Shown here: positions 1-7,148 of the stretch, piece after piece | Layout: each line of letters begins with the position of its first letter | Position numbering within the stretch: the first letter of the stretch is position 1 | NCBI GenBank assembly: GCA_945873015.1 | Contig: CAMCBY010000016.1 | Location: 1-23,282, forward strand | From: Klebsiella pneumoniae | Lineage (GTDB): Bacteria; Pseudomonadota; Gammaproteobacteria; Ga0077536 | DNA: 23,282 bases | Direction of reading: 5' to 3' | Translations under genes and position numbers: made by a program | The notes under the pieces: generated by a model | What the model was told of the DNA's origin: nothing | The model's input: only the letters and a program-made list of their open reading frames with translations | Databases searched by the model: none

Positions 1-2
1 AT

Positions 3-296
3 GACGATGTGCATGGCCAGGCCATGCAGATTGAATATCACGCTGACCGCTCGCTGCTGAACCTGATCGAAAAGGCGCGCGTGACCCAGGGTCAGCGCCT
101 GTTTGAAGGCCACCGCATCAACTACGACACCAAAAAGAGCATCATCACCGCGCGCTCTGCGCGGGCCGGTGAGGCGGATAAGGACCAGCGCTCGAAGGAA
201 GGCAGCGGACGGGTACGCATCATTATCCCGCCCAACAAAAAGAAGGCGCCCGAGGCCGCGCCCGCCAAGTCCGCACCGGCGGCGGCGACGCCCTGA
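3..296 (+). CDS. lptA: LptA, periplasmic LPS transport protein (C-terminal part, cut by window start)
   Basis: The reading frame is open from the first base, so the gene starts outside the window and only about 97 C-terminal codons are seen. LptA forms the periplasmic beta-jellyroll bridge that carries lipopolysaccharide from the inner-membrane LptBFGC complex to LptDE. What is visible is the end of an OstA/LptA-type repeat (residues reading LLNLIEKARVTQGQRLFEGHRI, then a YDTKKS strand), the final RVRIIIPP strand, and a low-complexity Lys/Ala/Pro tail (KKKAPEAAPAKSAPAAATP). The tail is longer than in E. coli LptA. The identification rests on this C-terminal pattern plus lptB lying 64 bp downstream, the standard gene order. 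The product should be periplasmic; the signal peptide is outside the window. Confidence 0.85.
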   Translation, partial: DDVHGQAMQIEYHADRSLLNLIEKARVTQGQRLFEGHRINYDTKKSIITARSARAGEADKDQRSKEGSGRVRIIIPPNKKKAPEAAPAKSAPAAATP

Positions 297-360
297 ACGT
301 GCCGGCAGCCACGCCTCGTATGCCACGCATAGCACGCCTGTCTGCCGTGGAGCGTGCCGC

Positions 361-1086
361 GTGAGCGAGCTCGCTGTCCGCCATCTGGCCAAGACCTACC
401 GTTCACGGCGGGTGGTCAAGGATGTCAGTCTGTCGGTGCACAGTGGTGAGGTTATTGGTCTGCTCGGCCCGAATGGTGCGGGCAAGACCACCAGCTTCTA
501 TATGATTGTGGGGCTGATCGCGAGCGAGGGCGGTTCCATCCATCTTGATGCCGACGACCTGACGCGTCTGCCGATGGATGTGCGTGCGCGCAAGGGGCTG
601 GGCTATCTGCCGCAGGAAGCCTCGGTGTTCCGCAAGCTGACCGTCGAGCAGAACATCATGGGCGTGCTCGAGATCATTCCCGACCTCAACGACCAGCAGC
701 GCCAGCGCCGGCTCGACGCCCTCTTGCAGGAATTCCACATTGAGCACATTCGCCAGAATCTCGGCATGTCGCTCTCCGGCGGAGAGCGTCGGCGGGTCGA
801 GATAGCTCGCGCGCTGGCGACCGAACCGCGCTTCATTCTGCTCGATGAGCCCTTTGCCGGCGTCGATCCGATCTCGGTCGGCGATATCCAGCGCATCATC
901 CAGCACCTCAAACAGATGGGTATCGGTGTATTGATCACCGACCATAATGTGCAGGAAACCCTGCGCATCTGTGACCGCGCGTACATCGTCAACGAAGGCA
1001 CCATCATTGCCGAGGGTGACGCTGAGGCCATCCTTTCCGACGAGAAAGTACGGCGCGTTTACCTCGGCGAGACCTTCAAGCTGTAA
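361..1086 (+). CDS. lptB: LptB, ATPase of the LPS exporter LptBFG
   Basis: Cytoplasmic ABC ATPase that powers LPS extraction by LptFG. The 241-residue length equals that of E. coli LptB when translation starts at the GTG at 361, which has a GGAG about nine bases upstream. The frame is open further upstream (from 103), but that part overlaps lptA and encodes low-complexity Arg/Pro sequence, so the long form is rejected. Visible motifs: Walker A GPNGAGKTT (residues 36-44), Q-loop region LPQEAS, signature LSGGE (138-142), Walker B ending LLDEP (D162, E163) and H-loop TDH with H195. All catalytic residues are intact. It lies in the lptA-lptB-rpoN order common in proteobacteria. I infer cotranscription with lptA from the short gap. 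Confidence 0.97.
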   Translation: MSELAVRHLAKTYRSRRVVKDVSLSVHSGEVIGLLGPNGAGKTTSFYMIVGLIASEGGSIHLDADDLTRLPMDVRARKGLGYLPQEASVFRKLTVEQNIMGVLEIIPDLNDQQRQRRLDALLQEFHIEHIRQNLGMSLSGGERRRVEIARALATEPRFILLDEPFAGVDPISVGDIQRIIQHLKQMGIGVLITDHNVQETLRICDRAYIVNEGTIIAEGDAEAILSDEKVRRVYLGETFKL

Positions 1087-1225
1087 AGCCCTGCGGTCTG
1101 CGGCCGAAGATCCCCTCCAGTGTGATCTGCGCACGTGCGCGCTATGCAAGTATTGATCCAGTCCAAGCCTTGGTGCGCTACTATAGATTTGAATGTTGTG
1201 ACTCATTAATGGTTCACGGGAGGTT

Positions 1226-2764
1226 ATGAAGCAATCCCTTCAATTGAAGCTCGGCCAGCATCTGACGATGACGCCGCAGCTGCAGCAGGCCATTCGCCTG
1301 TTACAGCTTTCCGCTATGGAGCTCTCGGTCGAAATCCAGGAAGCGCTGGAATCGAACATGATGCTCGAAGTGGCGGACGGTGCCGACGACTATGAGGACC
1401 CGGGTTTCAGTGCCGCCGATACGGCCGCGAGCAGCGGCAACGACGACGGCGAGTTTGAAGCGAGCTTCGAATCGAACTTCGAGGTCGGCGGCGGCGACCC
1501 CGGCGAAGCCGAAAGCCGCACCATCGCCGACGACATTCCCGACGAACTGCCGGTCGATAGCGACTGGGACGAAATCTACGACACCCTCACCACCTCCGGC
1601 ACCAGCACCGGCACCAGCACCGGCACCCGCGATGGCGAGGACGGCGATTTCGAACGCGCCAGCACCAGCCCGCCGAGCTTGCGCGAACACCTGCTGTGGC
1701 AGGTCAACCTGACCCCGCTGGGCGATCGGGACCGCGTCATCGCCATGACCATCGTCGATGATCTCGATGGTGCCGGTTATCTGACCAGCTCGCTGGAGGA
1801 ACTCGCCGGCGTCATCAGCAGTGCCATCGAAGATGTCGTGGAAGCCGATGAAGTGCAGGCCATTCTGCGCCTGGTGCAGGGCCTCGACCCGACCGGGGTG
1901 GCGACTCGTGATCTGCGCGAATGTCTGTTGCTGCAGCTCGCACAACTGCCGGCTGACACACCGTGGCTGGCCGAGACTCGGCGCTGCGTGGCCGATTACA
2001 TGGAGATGCTGGCTGGCCGCGACTACAACCAGCTCATGCGCCGTCTGAAACTGGCGCGCGAGGATTTGGCCCAGGTCATCGCCCTGATTCAATCGCTGAA
2101 CCCGCGCCCCGGCTCATCGTTCAGCGAGGAGCAGACCGAATACATCGTGCCCGATGTGTTCGTATACAAATACAAAGACCGCTGGCGCGTTGAGCTGAAC
2201 GCCGAGACCATGCCGCCGTTGCGCGTCAACCCCTACTACGCGGGCATGATCAAACGGGCCGACAACAGCGAGGACAACAACTCGCTGCGCACCCATCTGC
2301 AGGAGGCGCGCTGGTTCATCAAGAGCTTGCAAAGTCGCAGCGAAACCCTGCTGCGGGTCGCAACCGCCATCGTCGAACGGCAGCGTGCCTTCCTTGAACA
2401 TGGCGAAGAAGCGATGAAGCCGCTGGTCCTGCATGACATTGCCGAAGCGTTGGAAATGCACGAATCGACCATTTCGCGCGTCACTACCCGCAAATACATG
2501 CACACACCGCGCGGCATCTTTGAACTCAAGTACTTCTTCTCGAGTCACGTCAGTACCACACTCGGTGGCGAGGCGTCCTCGACCGCGATTCGTGCCGTGA
2601 TCAAAAAGCTGATCGCCGCGGAGAACGTGCAGAAACCCTTGAGCGATCACAAGATAGCCGAACTGCTGTCGGAACAGGGCGTGCAGGTGGCGCGGCGCAC
2701 CGTCGCCAAGTACCGTGAGGCGATGTCGATACCACCGTCAAACGAACGCAAGCGTATTGCCTGA
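1226..2764 (+). CDS. rpoN: RNA polymerase sigma-54 factor RpoN
   Basis: Alternative sigma factor that recognises -24/-12 promoters and needs enhancer-binding ATPases. At 512 residues it is of normal to slightly long size. Region I is the Gln/Leu-rich N-terminus (SLQLKLGQHLTMTPQLQQAI, residues 4-23). Region II (about 52-145) is strongly acidic and holds a Gly-Thr-Ser repeat. The core-binding domain follows. A helix-turn-helix lies around residues 402-425 (HDIAEALEMHESTISRVTT). The RpoN box ARRTVAKYRE sits at 489-498. The start is supported by GGGAGG at 1218-1223, three bases before ATG. The 139-bp gap after lptB contains an AT-rich TACTATAGATTT stretch (1179-1190) that could be a -10 region, but no well-spaced -35 was found. 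It heads the rpoN-hpf-rapZ-HPr-EI cluster. Confidence 0.98.
   Translation: MKQSLQLKLGQHLTMTPQLQQAIRLLQLSAMELSVEIQEALESNMMLEVADGADDYEDPGFSAADTAASSGNDDGEFEASFESNFEVGGGDPGEAESRTIADDIPDELPVDSDWDEIYDTLTTSGTSTGTSTGTRDGEDGDFERASTSPPSLREHLLWQVNLTPLGDRDRVIAMTIVDDLDGAGYLTSSLEELAGVISSAIEDVVEADEVQAILRLVQGLDPTGVATRDLRECLLLQLAQLPADTPWLAETRRCVADYMEMLAGRDYNQLMRRLKLAREDLAQVIALIQSLNPRPGSSFSEEQTEYIVPDVFVYKYKDRWRVELNAETMPPLRVNPYYAGMIKRADNSEDNNSLRTHLQEARWFIKSLQSRSETLLRVATAIVERQRAFLEHGEEAMKPLVLHDIAEALEMHESTISRVTTRKYMHTPRGIFELKYFFSSHVSTTLGGEASSTAIRAVIKKLIAAENVQKPLSDHKIAELLSEQGVQVARRTVAKYREAMSIPPSNERKRIA
1598..1627 (+). repeat. 12-bp tandem repeat inside rpoN region II
   Basis: GGCACCAGCACC is repeated in frame two and a half times, encoding GTSTGTSTGT. 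It lies in the acidic, poorly conserved linker (region II) of sigma-54. The unit length is a multiple of three, so a change in copy number would not shift the frame. Confidence 0.85.
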
Positions 2765-2820
2765 GCCGCCGACACCGTAACGAGCAGAATCATCCGTTTT
2801 AATTGCACCAGGAGAGAGCC

Positions 2821-3114
2821 ATGCATATCAAAGTCGATGGGCGCCACATCGAAGTCACCGACTCGATGAACGATTACATCCAGACCAAACTCAGCCGCAT
2901 CGAGCGTCACTTCGATCATCTGGTCAACGTTCATGTGGTGCTGGCGGTGGAAAAACAGCGCCAGATGGCCGAAGCCACCATCCATGTCGCCGGTAACGAC
3001 ATCCACGCCCACAGCGAGGAAGACGACATGTATGCCGCCATCGACACACTGGTGGACAAGCTCGACCGCCAAATCAAGAAACACAAGGAAAAGGTCACCA
3101 ACCATCGCGGTTGA
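2821..3114 (+). CDS. hpf: HPF, short-form ribosome hibernation promoting factor (sigma-54 modulation protein)
   Basis: A 97-residue protein of the HPF/YfiA (S30AE) family, matching the short HPF of gammaproteobacteria (95 aa in E. coli). It binds the 30S decoding centre and promotes 100S dimers in stationary phase. The sequence begins MHIKVDGRHIEVTDSMNDYI, shows the family beta-alpha-beta-beta-beta-alpha pattern, and ends with a Lys-rich helix (DRQIKKHKEKVTNH). The ATG at 2821 is chosen because AGGAGA lies just upstream (2810-2815); the open frame back to 2803 has only a TTG. It follows rpoN by 56 bp. In most relatives ptsN comes next, but here rapZ does. Confidence 0.95.
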   Translation: MHIKVDGRHIEVTDSMNDYIQTKLSRIERHFDHLVNVHVVLAVEKQRQMAEATIHVAGNDIHAHSEEDDMYAAIDTLVDKLDRQIKKHKEKVTNHRG

Positions 3115-3162
3115 GCCTGCTTCGATGACCACTTGTGCCGCCCCCGACAGCCGCCTCTGCTC

Positions 3163-4029
3163 ATGAGCGACGAACGCCGCTTTCTGATCGTTTCGGGGCT
3201 GTCGGGCGCAGGCAAATCGATTGCCCTGCACGCGTTGGAAGACGCCGGTTTCTACTGCGTGGATAACCTGCCGGTAGGCATCCTGACCAACTTCGCGCGC
3301 TTTATCGCCGATCAGAATCAGCCGCATTTCAACAAGGTTGCGGTCGGCATCGACGCGCGCAATCAGCCCAATGCGCTGGCCTCGCTACCCGGCGTGCTGG
3401 ACCGCCTGGCACTGGAAACCGCGCAGGCTGAACTGATTTTTGTCGATGCCAGCGACGAGACCCTGTTGCGGCGTTTCAGCGAGACACGGCGCAAACATCC
3501 GCTGTCCTCCGAAGAGCGGCCGCTGGCCGATGCCATCGCGCTGGAACGCAGTCTTCTTGATCCGCTGGCGATACGTGCTGATATTCGTATCGACACCACA
3601 CGCACCAATGTGCATGAATTTCGTGCCGCGATACGCGAACTGATCACCAAACGCGCGTCGGGTGCATTGGCGCTGCAGTTCCAGTCTTTCGGCTTCAAGC
3701 ATGGCGTGCCGAGCGACGCTGACTTCGTGTTCGACGTGCGTTGCCTGCCGAATCCCTATTGGGACGCGCAGTTGCGCGACTATTCCGGGCGCGATGCGCC
3801 GGTAAAGGAGTTTCTCGACGACGCCCCGATGGTGCAGAAGCTGGCGGGCGACATCGGCCGCTTTCTCGAAACCTGGGTCGAGCAGTTCGAAGAAGTGAAC
3901 CGTACCTATCTGACCATTGCCTTTGGCTGTACCGGTGGCCGCCACCGGTCGGTCTACATGGCCGAGCGTATGGCGCGAGAATTCGCCGCCCGCGGCAAAC
4001 GCGCCGCCATCAGCCATCGCGATCTATAA
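3163..4029 (+). CDS. rapZ: RapZ (YhbJ/YvcJ) nucleotide-binding protein, RNase adapter family
   Basis: P-loop protein; in E. coli RapZ delivers the sRNA GlmZ to RNase E and so controls glucosamine-6-phosphate synthase. It has 288 residues if started at the ATG at 3163 (E. coli 284). A TTG at 3133 would add ten residues that do not resemble the family, and neither start has a clear Shine-Dalgarno. Visible: Walker A GLSGAGKS (12-19), the YCVDNLP motif, FVDASDETLLRRFSETRRKHPL, and the C-terminal GCTGGRHRSV (255-264). The protein stops at SHRDL and lacks the Lys/Arg-rich extreme tail that E. coli RapZ uses for RNA binding, so an sRNA role cannot be assumed. It sits between hpf and HPr, its usual neighbourhood, but without ptsN or hprK. 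Confidence 0.95.
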   Translation: MSDERRFLIVSGLSGAGKSIALHALEDAGFYCVDNLPVGILTNFARFIADQNQPHFNKVAVGIDARNQPNALASLPGVLDRLALETAQAELIFVDASDETLLRRFSETRRKHPLSSEERPLADAIALERSLLDPLAIRADIRIDTTRTNVHEFRAAIRELITKRASGALALQFQSFGFKHGVPSDADFVFDVRCLPNPYWDAQLRDYSGRDAPVKEFLDDAPMVQKLAGDIGRFLETWVEQFEEVNRTYLTIAFGCTGGRHRSVYMAERMAREFAARGKRAAISHRDL

Positions 4030-4053
4030 CGGCATCCCTGAGGACCGCGTCTC

Positions 4054-4323
4054 ATGCCCACCGTACAACTGACTATCATCAACCGCCTCGGCCTGCATGC
4101 GCGTGCCGCCGCCAAGTTCGTGCAGACCGCCGCCAATTACGGCTGCGATGTCGCCATCAGCAAGGGTGGCAAAAAGGTCAACGGCAAAAGCATCATGGGT
4201 GTGATGATGCTGGCCGCCGCACAAGGCGCGGAAATCGAGATCTGCACCACCGGCACCGATGACCAGGCCGCGCTTGATGCGCTGACCGCGCTGATTGCCG
4301 ACAAGTTCGGAGAGCCTTCATGA
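4054..4323 (+). CDS. ptsH: HPr-family phosphocarrier (NPr-like) of the PTS
   Basis: A small cytoplasmic phosphocarrier of 89 residues that accepts phosphate from enzyme I. The active-site histidine is H15 in NRLGLHARAAAKFV. The regulatory serine is S46 in NGKSIMGVMML. The link to rpoN and rapZ and the VNGKSIMGVMML stretch make it resemble NPr/nitrogen-PTS HPr rather than sugar-transport HPr. TGAGGA at 4039-4044 is a good ribosome-binding site. Its stop overlaps the start of the enzyme I gene (ATGA), so the two are translationally coupled. S46 is the residue HPr kinase would modify, but no hprK is present in this cluster. No EIIA or EIIB/C gene is found in the window, so the phosphate acceptor is unknown. 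Confidence 0.96.
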   Translation: MPTVQLTIINRLGLHARAAAKFVQTAANYGCDVAISKGGKKVNGKSIMGVMMLAAAQGAEIEICTTGTDDQAALDALTALIADKFGEPS

Positions 4324-6065
4324 GTTTTTCGCTGCACGGGGTCGCGATATCGCGCGGTATCGCCATCGGCCGCGTGCACATCGTCGAGCGTAACCAGCTC
4401 GACATCGCCGAATACCACCTTGAAACACACGAGGTTGAGGGCGAGATCACGCGTCTGCACGCGGCGGTGGCGCTCGCCAAGCATCATCTGCGCGAGATCC
4501 GCGCGCACATTCCGGTCGGTACGCCCGCCGAGATCGTCGCCTTCATCGACACGCATATGCTCATGCTTGACGATGCGGCCTTCAATGACGAGCCGGCGCG
4601 CATCATTCGCGACAACCTGGTCAACGCGGAATGGGCGGTCAAGTTGCAGCGCGACTCCTTGATCGCCGTGTTCGAGGAAATGGAAGACCCGTACCTGCGC
4701 ACGCGCAAGGACGATGTGGACCATGTGGTCGATCGCATCTTCCGCAATCTGCTGCGCCATCCGCCGCTGCGTCACGAGCTGCCTGATCAGAAATTGAAGG
4801 GCATGATCGTCATTGCCCGCGACCTCGCACCAACCGATCTGGTGCTGTTGCAACACCACGGCGTGGCGGGTTTCGTCACCGAATTCGGTGGCCCAACCTC
4901 GCACACCGCCATTCTCGCGCGGAGCCTCGGGATCCCCGGCGTGGCCGGTCTGCATCACGCGCGACGCTACATCCAGGAAGACGAAATCATCATCGTCGAC
5001 GGCGATGACGGTGTGGTGCTCGGAGGTGCGGACGAGCGCATCCTCGCCCAATACCGCGCCCGTCAGGCCGAGCGAGTCAGCTACGTCGAAAGCCTGCAGG
5101 TACTGCGCGATGCGCCGACGGTTACCCTCGACGGGCGCGTCATCCATTTATATGCGAACGTCGAACTGGCCGAGGACTTCAAAAGCGTACGCGAAGTCGG
5201 CGCCGACGGTGTCGGTCTGTACCGTACCGAATTCCTGTTCCTGAATCGCGCCACCTACCCCGACGAAGACGAGCACTTCAACACCTATCGGCAGATGATT
5301 GACGCGCTCGGTGGTTTGCCTTTCACCATCCGCACCGCTGATTTAGGCGCAGACAAAATGCCCGATGCCGGTGTCGCCAATATCCCCTTCGCCGCCAATC
5401 CGGCGCTTGGTCTGCGCGCAATCCGCCTGTGTCTGCGCGAGCCTTCGCTGTTCTGGCCGCAATTGCGCGCGATCATTCGGGTGTCGGCTTTCGGACCGGT
5501 GCGCATGATGATCCCGATGCTCTCCAGCGTCGACGAAGTGCATCAGGTGCTGGATATCGTCGGCACCATTCGCAACGAATTCACGCGGCGCGGCATCGCT
5601 TTTGACCCCGACATGCCGATCGGCGGCATGATCGAAGTGCCGGCCGCGGCCATCTGCGCAGATGTGTTTGCCAAAGAACTCGACTTCCTGTCGATAGGCA
5701 CCAATGACTTGATCCAGTACGCGGTTGCCATCGACCGGGTGAACAACGAAGTGAGTTATCTCTACGACCCGCTCAACCCGGGCGTGCTGCGACTGGTCTC
5801 GACCACCATCGGCGCCGGGCGCTCGGCCGGTATCCCGGTGGCAATGTGCGGTGAGATGGCAGGCGATGTGCGGTATACGCGGCTGTTATTGGGCTTGGGG
5901 CTGACCGAGTTCAGCGTCCATCCTGCCGCGCTGCTTGAGATCAAACACATCGTCACTCACACCGATGTACACCACGCCGAAACCCTCGCCCAGGAGTTTC
6001 TGTTCGACTCGCGGCTCGAGAGGCGGCGCGAACTGCTGCAGGCCTTGGAGAACGGTCCGGTCTGA
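4320..6065 (+). CDS. ptsI: PTS enzyme I (phosphoenolpyruvate-protein phosphotransferase)
   Basis: Transfers phosphate from phosphoenolpyruvate to HPr. Its 581 residues match PtsI (575 in E. coli). There is no N-terminal GAF domain, so it is not PtsP. Domains: N-terminal HPr-binding and phosphohistidine region (1 to about 250), with the swivelling histidine H195 in GGPTSHTAILARSLGIPGVAG; C-terminal PEP-binding TIM barrel (about 260-581), with LYRTEFLFLNR, a variant arginine motif at RTADLGADK, GTNDLIQY, and the acid/base cysteine C510 in AMCGEMAGD. Catalytic residues appear intact. The start overlaps the HPr stop, with GGAG inside HPr serving as the ribosome-binding site. It is the last gene of the cluster. 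Confidence 0.97.
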   Translation: MSFSLHGVAISRGIAIGRVHIVERNQLDIAEYHLETHEVEGEITRLHAAVALAKHHLREIRAHIPVGTPAEIVAFIDTHMLMLDDAAFNDEPARIIRDNLVNAEWAVKLQRDSLIAVFEEMEDPYLRTRKDDVDHVVDRIFRNLLRHPPLRHELPDQKLKGMIVIARDLAPTDLVLLQHHGVAGFVTEFGGPTSHTAILARSLGIPGVAGLHHARRYIQEDEIIIVDGDDGVVLGGADERILAQYRARQAERVSYVESLQVLRDAPTVTLDGRVIHLYANVELAEDFKSVREVGADGVGLYRTEFLFLNRATYPDEDEHFNTYRQMIDALGGLPFTIRTADLGADKMPDAGVANIPFAANPALGLRAIRLCLREPSLFWPQLRAIIRVSAFGPVRMMIPMLSSVDEVHQVLDIVGTIRNEFTRRGIAFDPDMPIGGMIEVPAAAICADVFAKELDFLSIGTNDLIQYAVAIDRVNNEVSYLYDPLNPGVLRLVSTTIGAGRSAGIPVAMCGEMAGDVRYTRLLLGLGLTEFSVHPAALLEIKHIVTHTDVHHAETLAQEFLFDSRLERRRELLQALENGPV

Positions 6066-6099
6066 CGACAGGCTGAAGCTGGCGTCTCGTTTCAACCAC

Positions 6100-6156
6100 A
6101 GCGTGGCCAGGCGAGTCTGCTTAAGCAGACTCGTTAACACTTAAGCGTGGCCCAGG
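6100..6156. repeat. 22-bp perfect palindrome framed by near-identical direct repeats
   Basis: The left arm CGAGTCTGCTT (6112-6122) is followed directly by its exact reverse complement AAGCAGACTCG (6123-6133). On either side lie AGCGTGGCCAGG (6100-6111) and AGCGTGGCCCAGG (6144-6156), which differ by one inserted C. As RNA it could fold into a nine-pair stem with a TTAA loop. No T-run follows, so it is not a standard intrinsic terminator. It could be a factor-binding site, a weak 3' end for the ptsI transcript, or a repeat remnant. Confidence 0.8.
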
Positions 6157-6355
6157 TTCGCGTCCGCAGACCACCGTTTTCGAAGAGATTGGCCGAGGTT
6201 TACGCCCTAGGCATAGATAATTTTTATGTTATTGTTTCCGCTGCCGCTTCGTCGTCGCATTTTCGCAACAAAATTTCGGACGTGTAAGGGATCGGTGTCG
6301 CTTGCGGCGCACCCGACGGCTCAACATCAAACTGATTCAAGTGAGGACCTCGGCA
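6157..6355 (+). promoter_or_regulatory. Non-coding leader and probable promoter region of the OmpA-like gene
   Basis: No credible coding frame occupies the 290 bases between ptsI and the lipoprotein gene. The stretch 6213-6240 is notably AT-rich for this window (ATAGATAATTTTTATGTTAT) and is the best place for a sigma-70 -10 element. TTTACG (6199-6204) or TTGGCC (6189-6194) are possible but unconvincing -35 partners. GAGGA at 6343-6347 is the ribosome-binding site for the ATG at 6356. An untranslated leader of roughly 120 bases is inferred. Confidence 0.35.
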
Positions 6356-7096
6356 ATGAGTAAACTTTTTCGAATTCCGCTCGTACTGCTCATGGGCTCG
6401 CTGGCCGCTGGCTGCGCGAACCAGGGCATCAAGCCGGCCACGATTCTGTGCCCGCTGATCGGCGGCGCTGCCGGTGCCGCGATAGGGGTTGGCGTCGATG
6501 AAGACGACGAGGGCGCCATTGCGGCAGGTGCGGCGCTCGGTCTTGCAGCAGGTTATTTCCTGTGCCGTGAAGCCCCGGCAGCGGCACCTGAACCGGCCCC
6601 GGCCCCGGCTGCTGCGCCGGCACCGGCGCCGAAACCGGTAGCGGAAGCACCCAAGGATTCCGACGGCGATGGCGTCATCGACCCCAATGACAAGTGCCCC
6701 GGCACCCCGCCAGGCGTCAAGGTCAATGCGGAAGGTTGCCCGGAAGTCGGCACCACCTTGATGTCCTTGCAGGGCGTCAACTTCGATACCGACAGCGCCA
6801 AGCTCAAGGCTGAATCGACTGCCGTGCTCGATCAGGCGGCCGATGTGCTCAACCAGCAAGCGGCGGTTTCGGTGCGAATCGAAGGTCATACCGACAGTCG
6901 CGGCAGCGATGCCTACAATCAGGTGCTGTCGGACAAACGCGCCAAATCGGTAATGGTTTACCTGGTCAGCAAGGGTATCGACGCAGCGCGTCTCACCTCT
7001 GCGGGCTTCGGTGAATCGAAGCCGGTGGTGGCCAATGATTCGGCGGCCAACATGGCCCAGAATCGTCGCGTTGATCTGGTCGTGACCAACAACTGA
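6356..7096 (+). CDS. OmpA-family outer-membrane lipoprotein with glycine-zipper, TSP3-like and peptidoglycan-binding parts
   Basis: A 246-residue protein with an N-terminal lipoprotein signal (MSKLFRIPLVLLMGSLAAGC; probable lipidated C20, with Ala rather than Leu at -3). A Gly/Ala-rich segment follows (about 35-70, GGAAGAAIGVG and GAIAAGAALGLAAGY), resembling a glycine zipper. Next come a Pro/Ala linker (about 72-99), an Asp-rich thrombospondin-type-3-like calcium loop (DSDGDGVIDPNDKCPG from 101), and a C-terminal OmpA/MotB peptidoglycan-binding domain. The last contains NFDTDSAKL, GHTDSRGSDAYNQVLSDKRA and the QNRRVDL end. It probably anchors the outer membrane to the cell wall. It is not classical OmpA (no beta-barrel), and it differs from Pal by having the zipper and TSP3 segments. 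The ATG at 6356 has a good GAGGA site. It is monocistronic, ending at a strong terminator. Confidence 0.9.
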   Translation: MSKLFRIPLVLLMGSLAAGCANQGIKPATILCPLIGGAAGAAIGVGVDEDDEGAIAAGAALGLAAGYFLCREAPAAAPEPAPAPAAAPAPAPKPVAEAPKDSDGDGVIDPNDKCPGTPPGVKVNAEGCPEVGTTLMSLQGVNFDTDSAKLKAESTAVLDQAADVLNQQAAVSVRIEGHTDSRGSDAYNQVLSDKRAKSVMVYLVSKGIDAARLTSAGFGESKPVVANDSAANMAQNRRVDLVVTNN

Positions 7097-7117
7097 GGCC
7101 AGTCCTCAGTTGGCGAA

Positions 7118-7148
7118 AAGGCCCGGCTCTGCCGGGCCTTTTTGTTTT
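7118..7148. terminator. Intrinsic terminator, probably bidirectional
   Basis: AAGGCCCGGC (7118-7127), loop TCT, then GCCGGGCCTT (7131-7140), followed by a T-run (TTTTTGTTTT). It ends the OmpA-like transcript. Read from the other strand the same ten-pair stem is followed by TTTTCGCC, so it can also end the convergent thrB transcript, whose stop codon lies immediately beside it. Confidence 0.93.

Noticed and set aside
103..360. N-terminal extension of LptB
   Set aside because: The extra 86 codons overlap lptA, are Arg/Pro/Ala low complexity, and would make the protein much longer than the 241-residue family norm.
1152..1190. sigma-70 promoter before rpoN (TTGATC with TACTAT or TATAGA)
   Set aside because: The spacers are about 20-23 bases, too long for a confident call; it is mentioned only as a possible -10 region.
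4137..5147. 336-codon open frame on the minus strand opposite HPr and enzyme I
   Set aside because: It spans the junction of two well-identified genes on the other strand and has no domain features.
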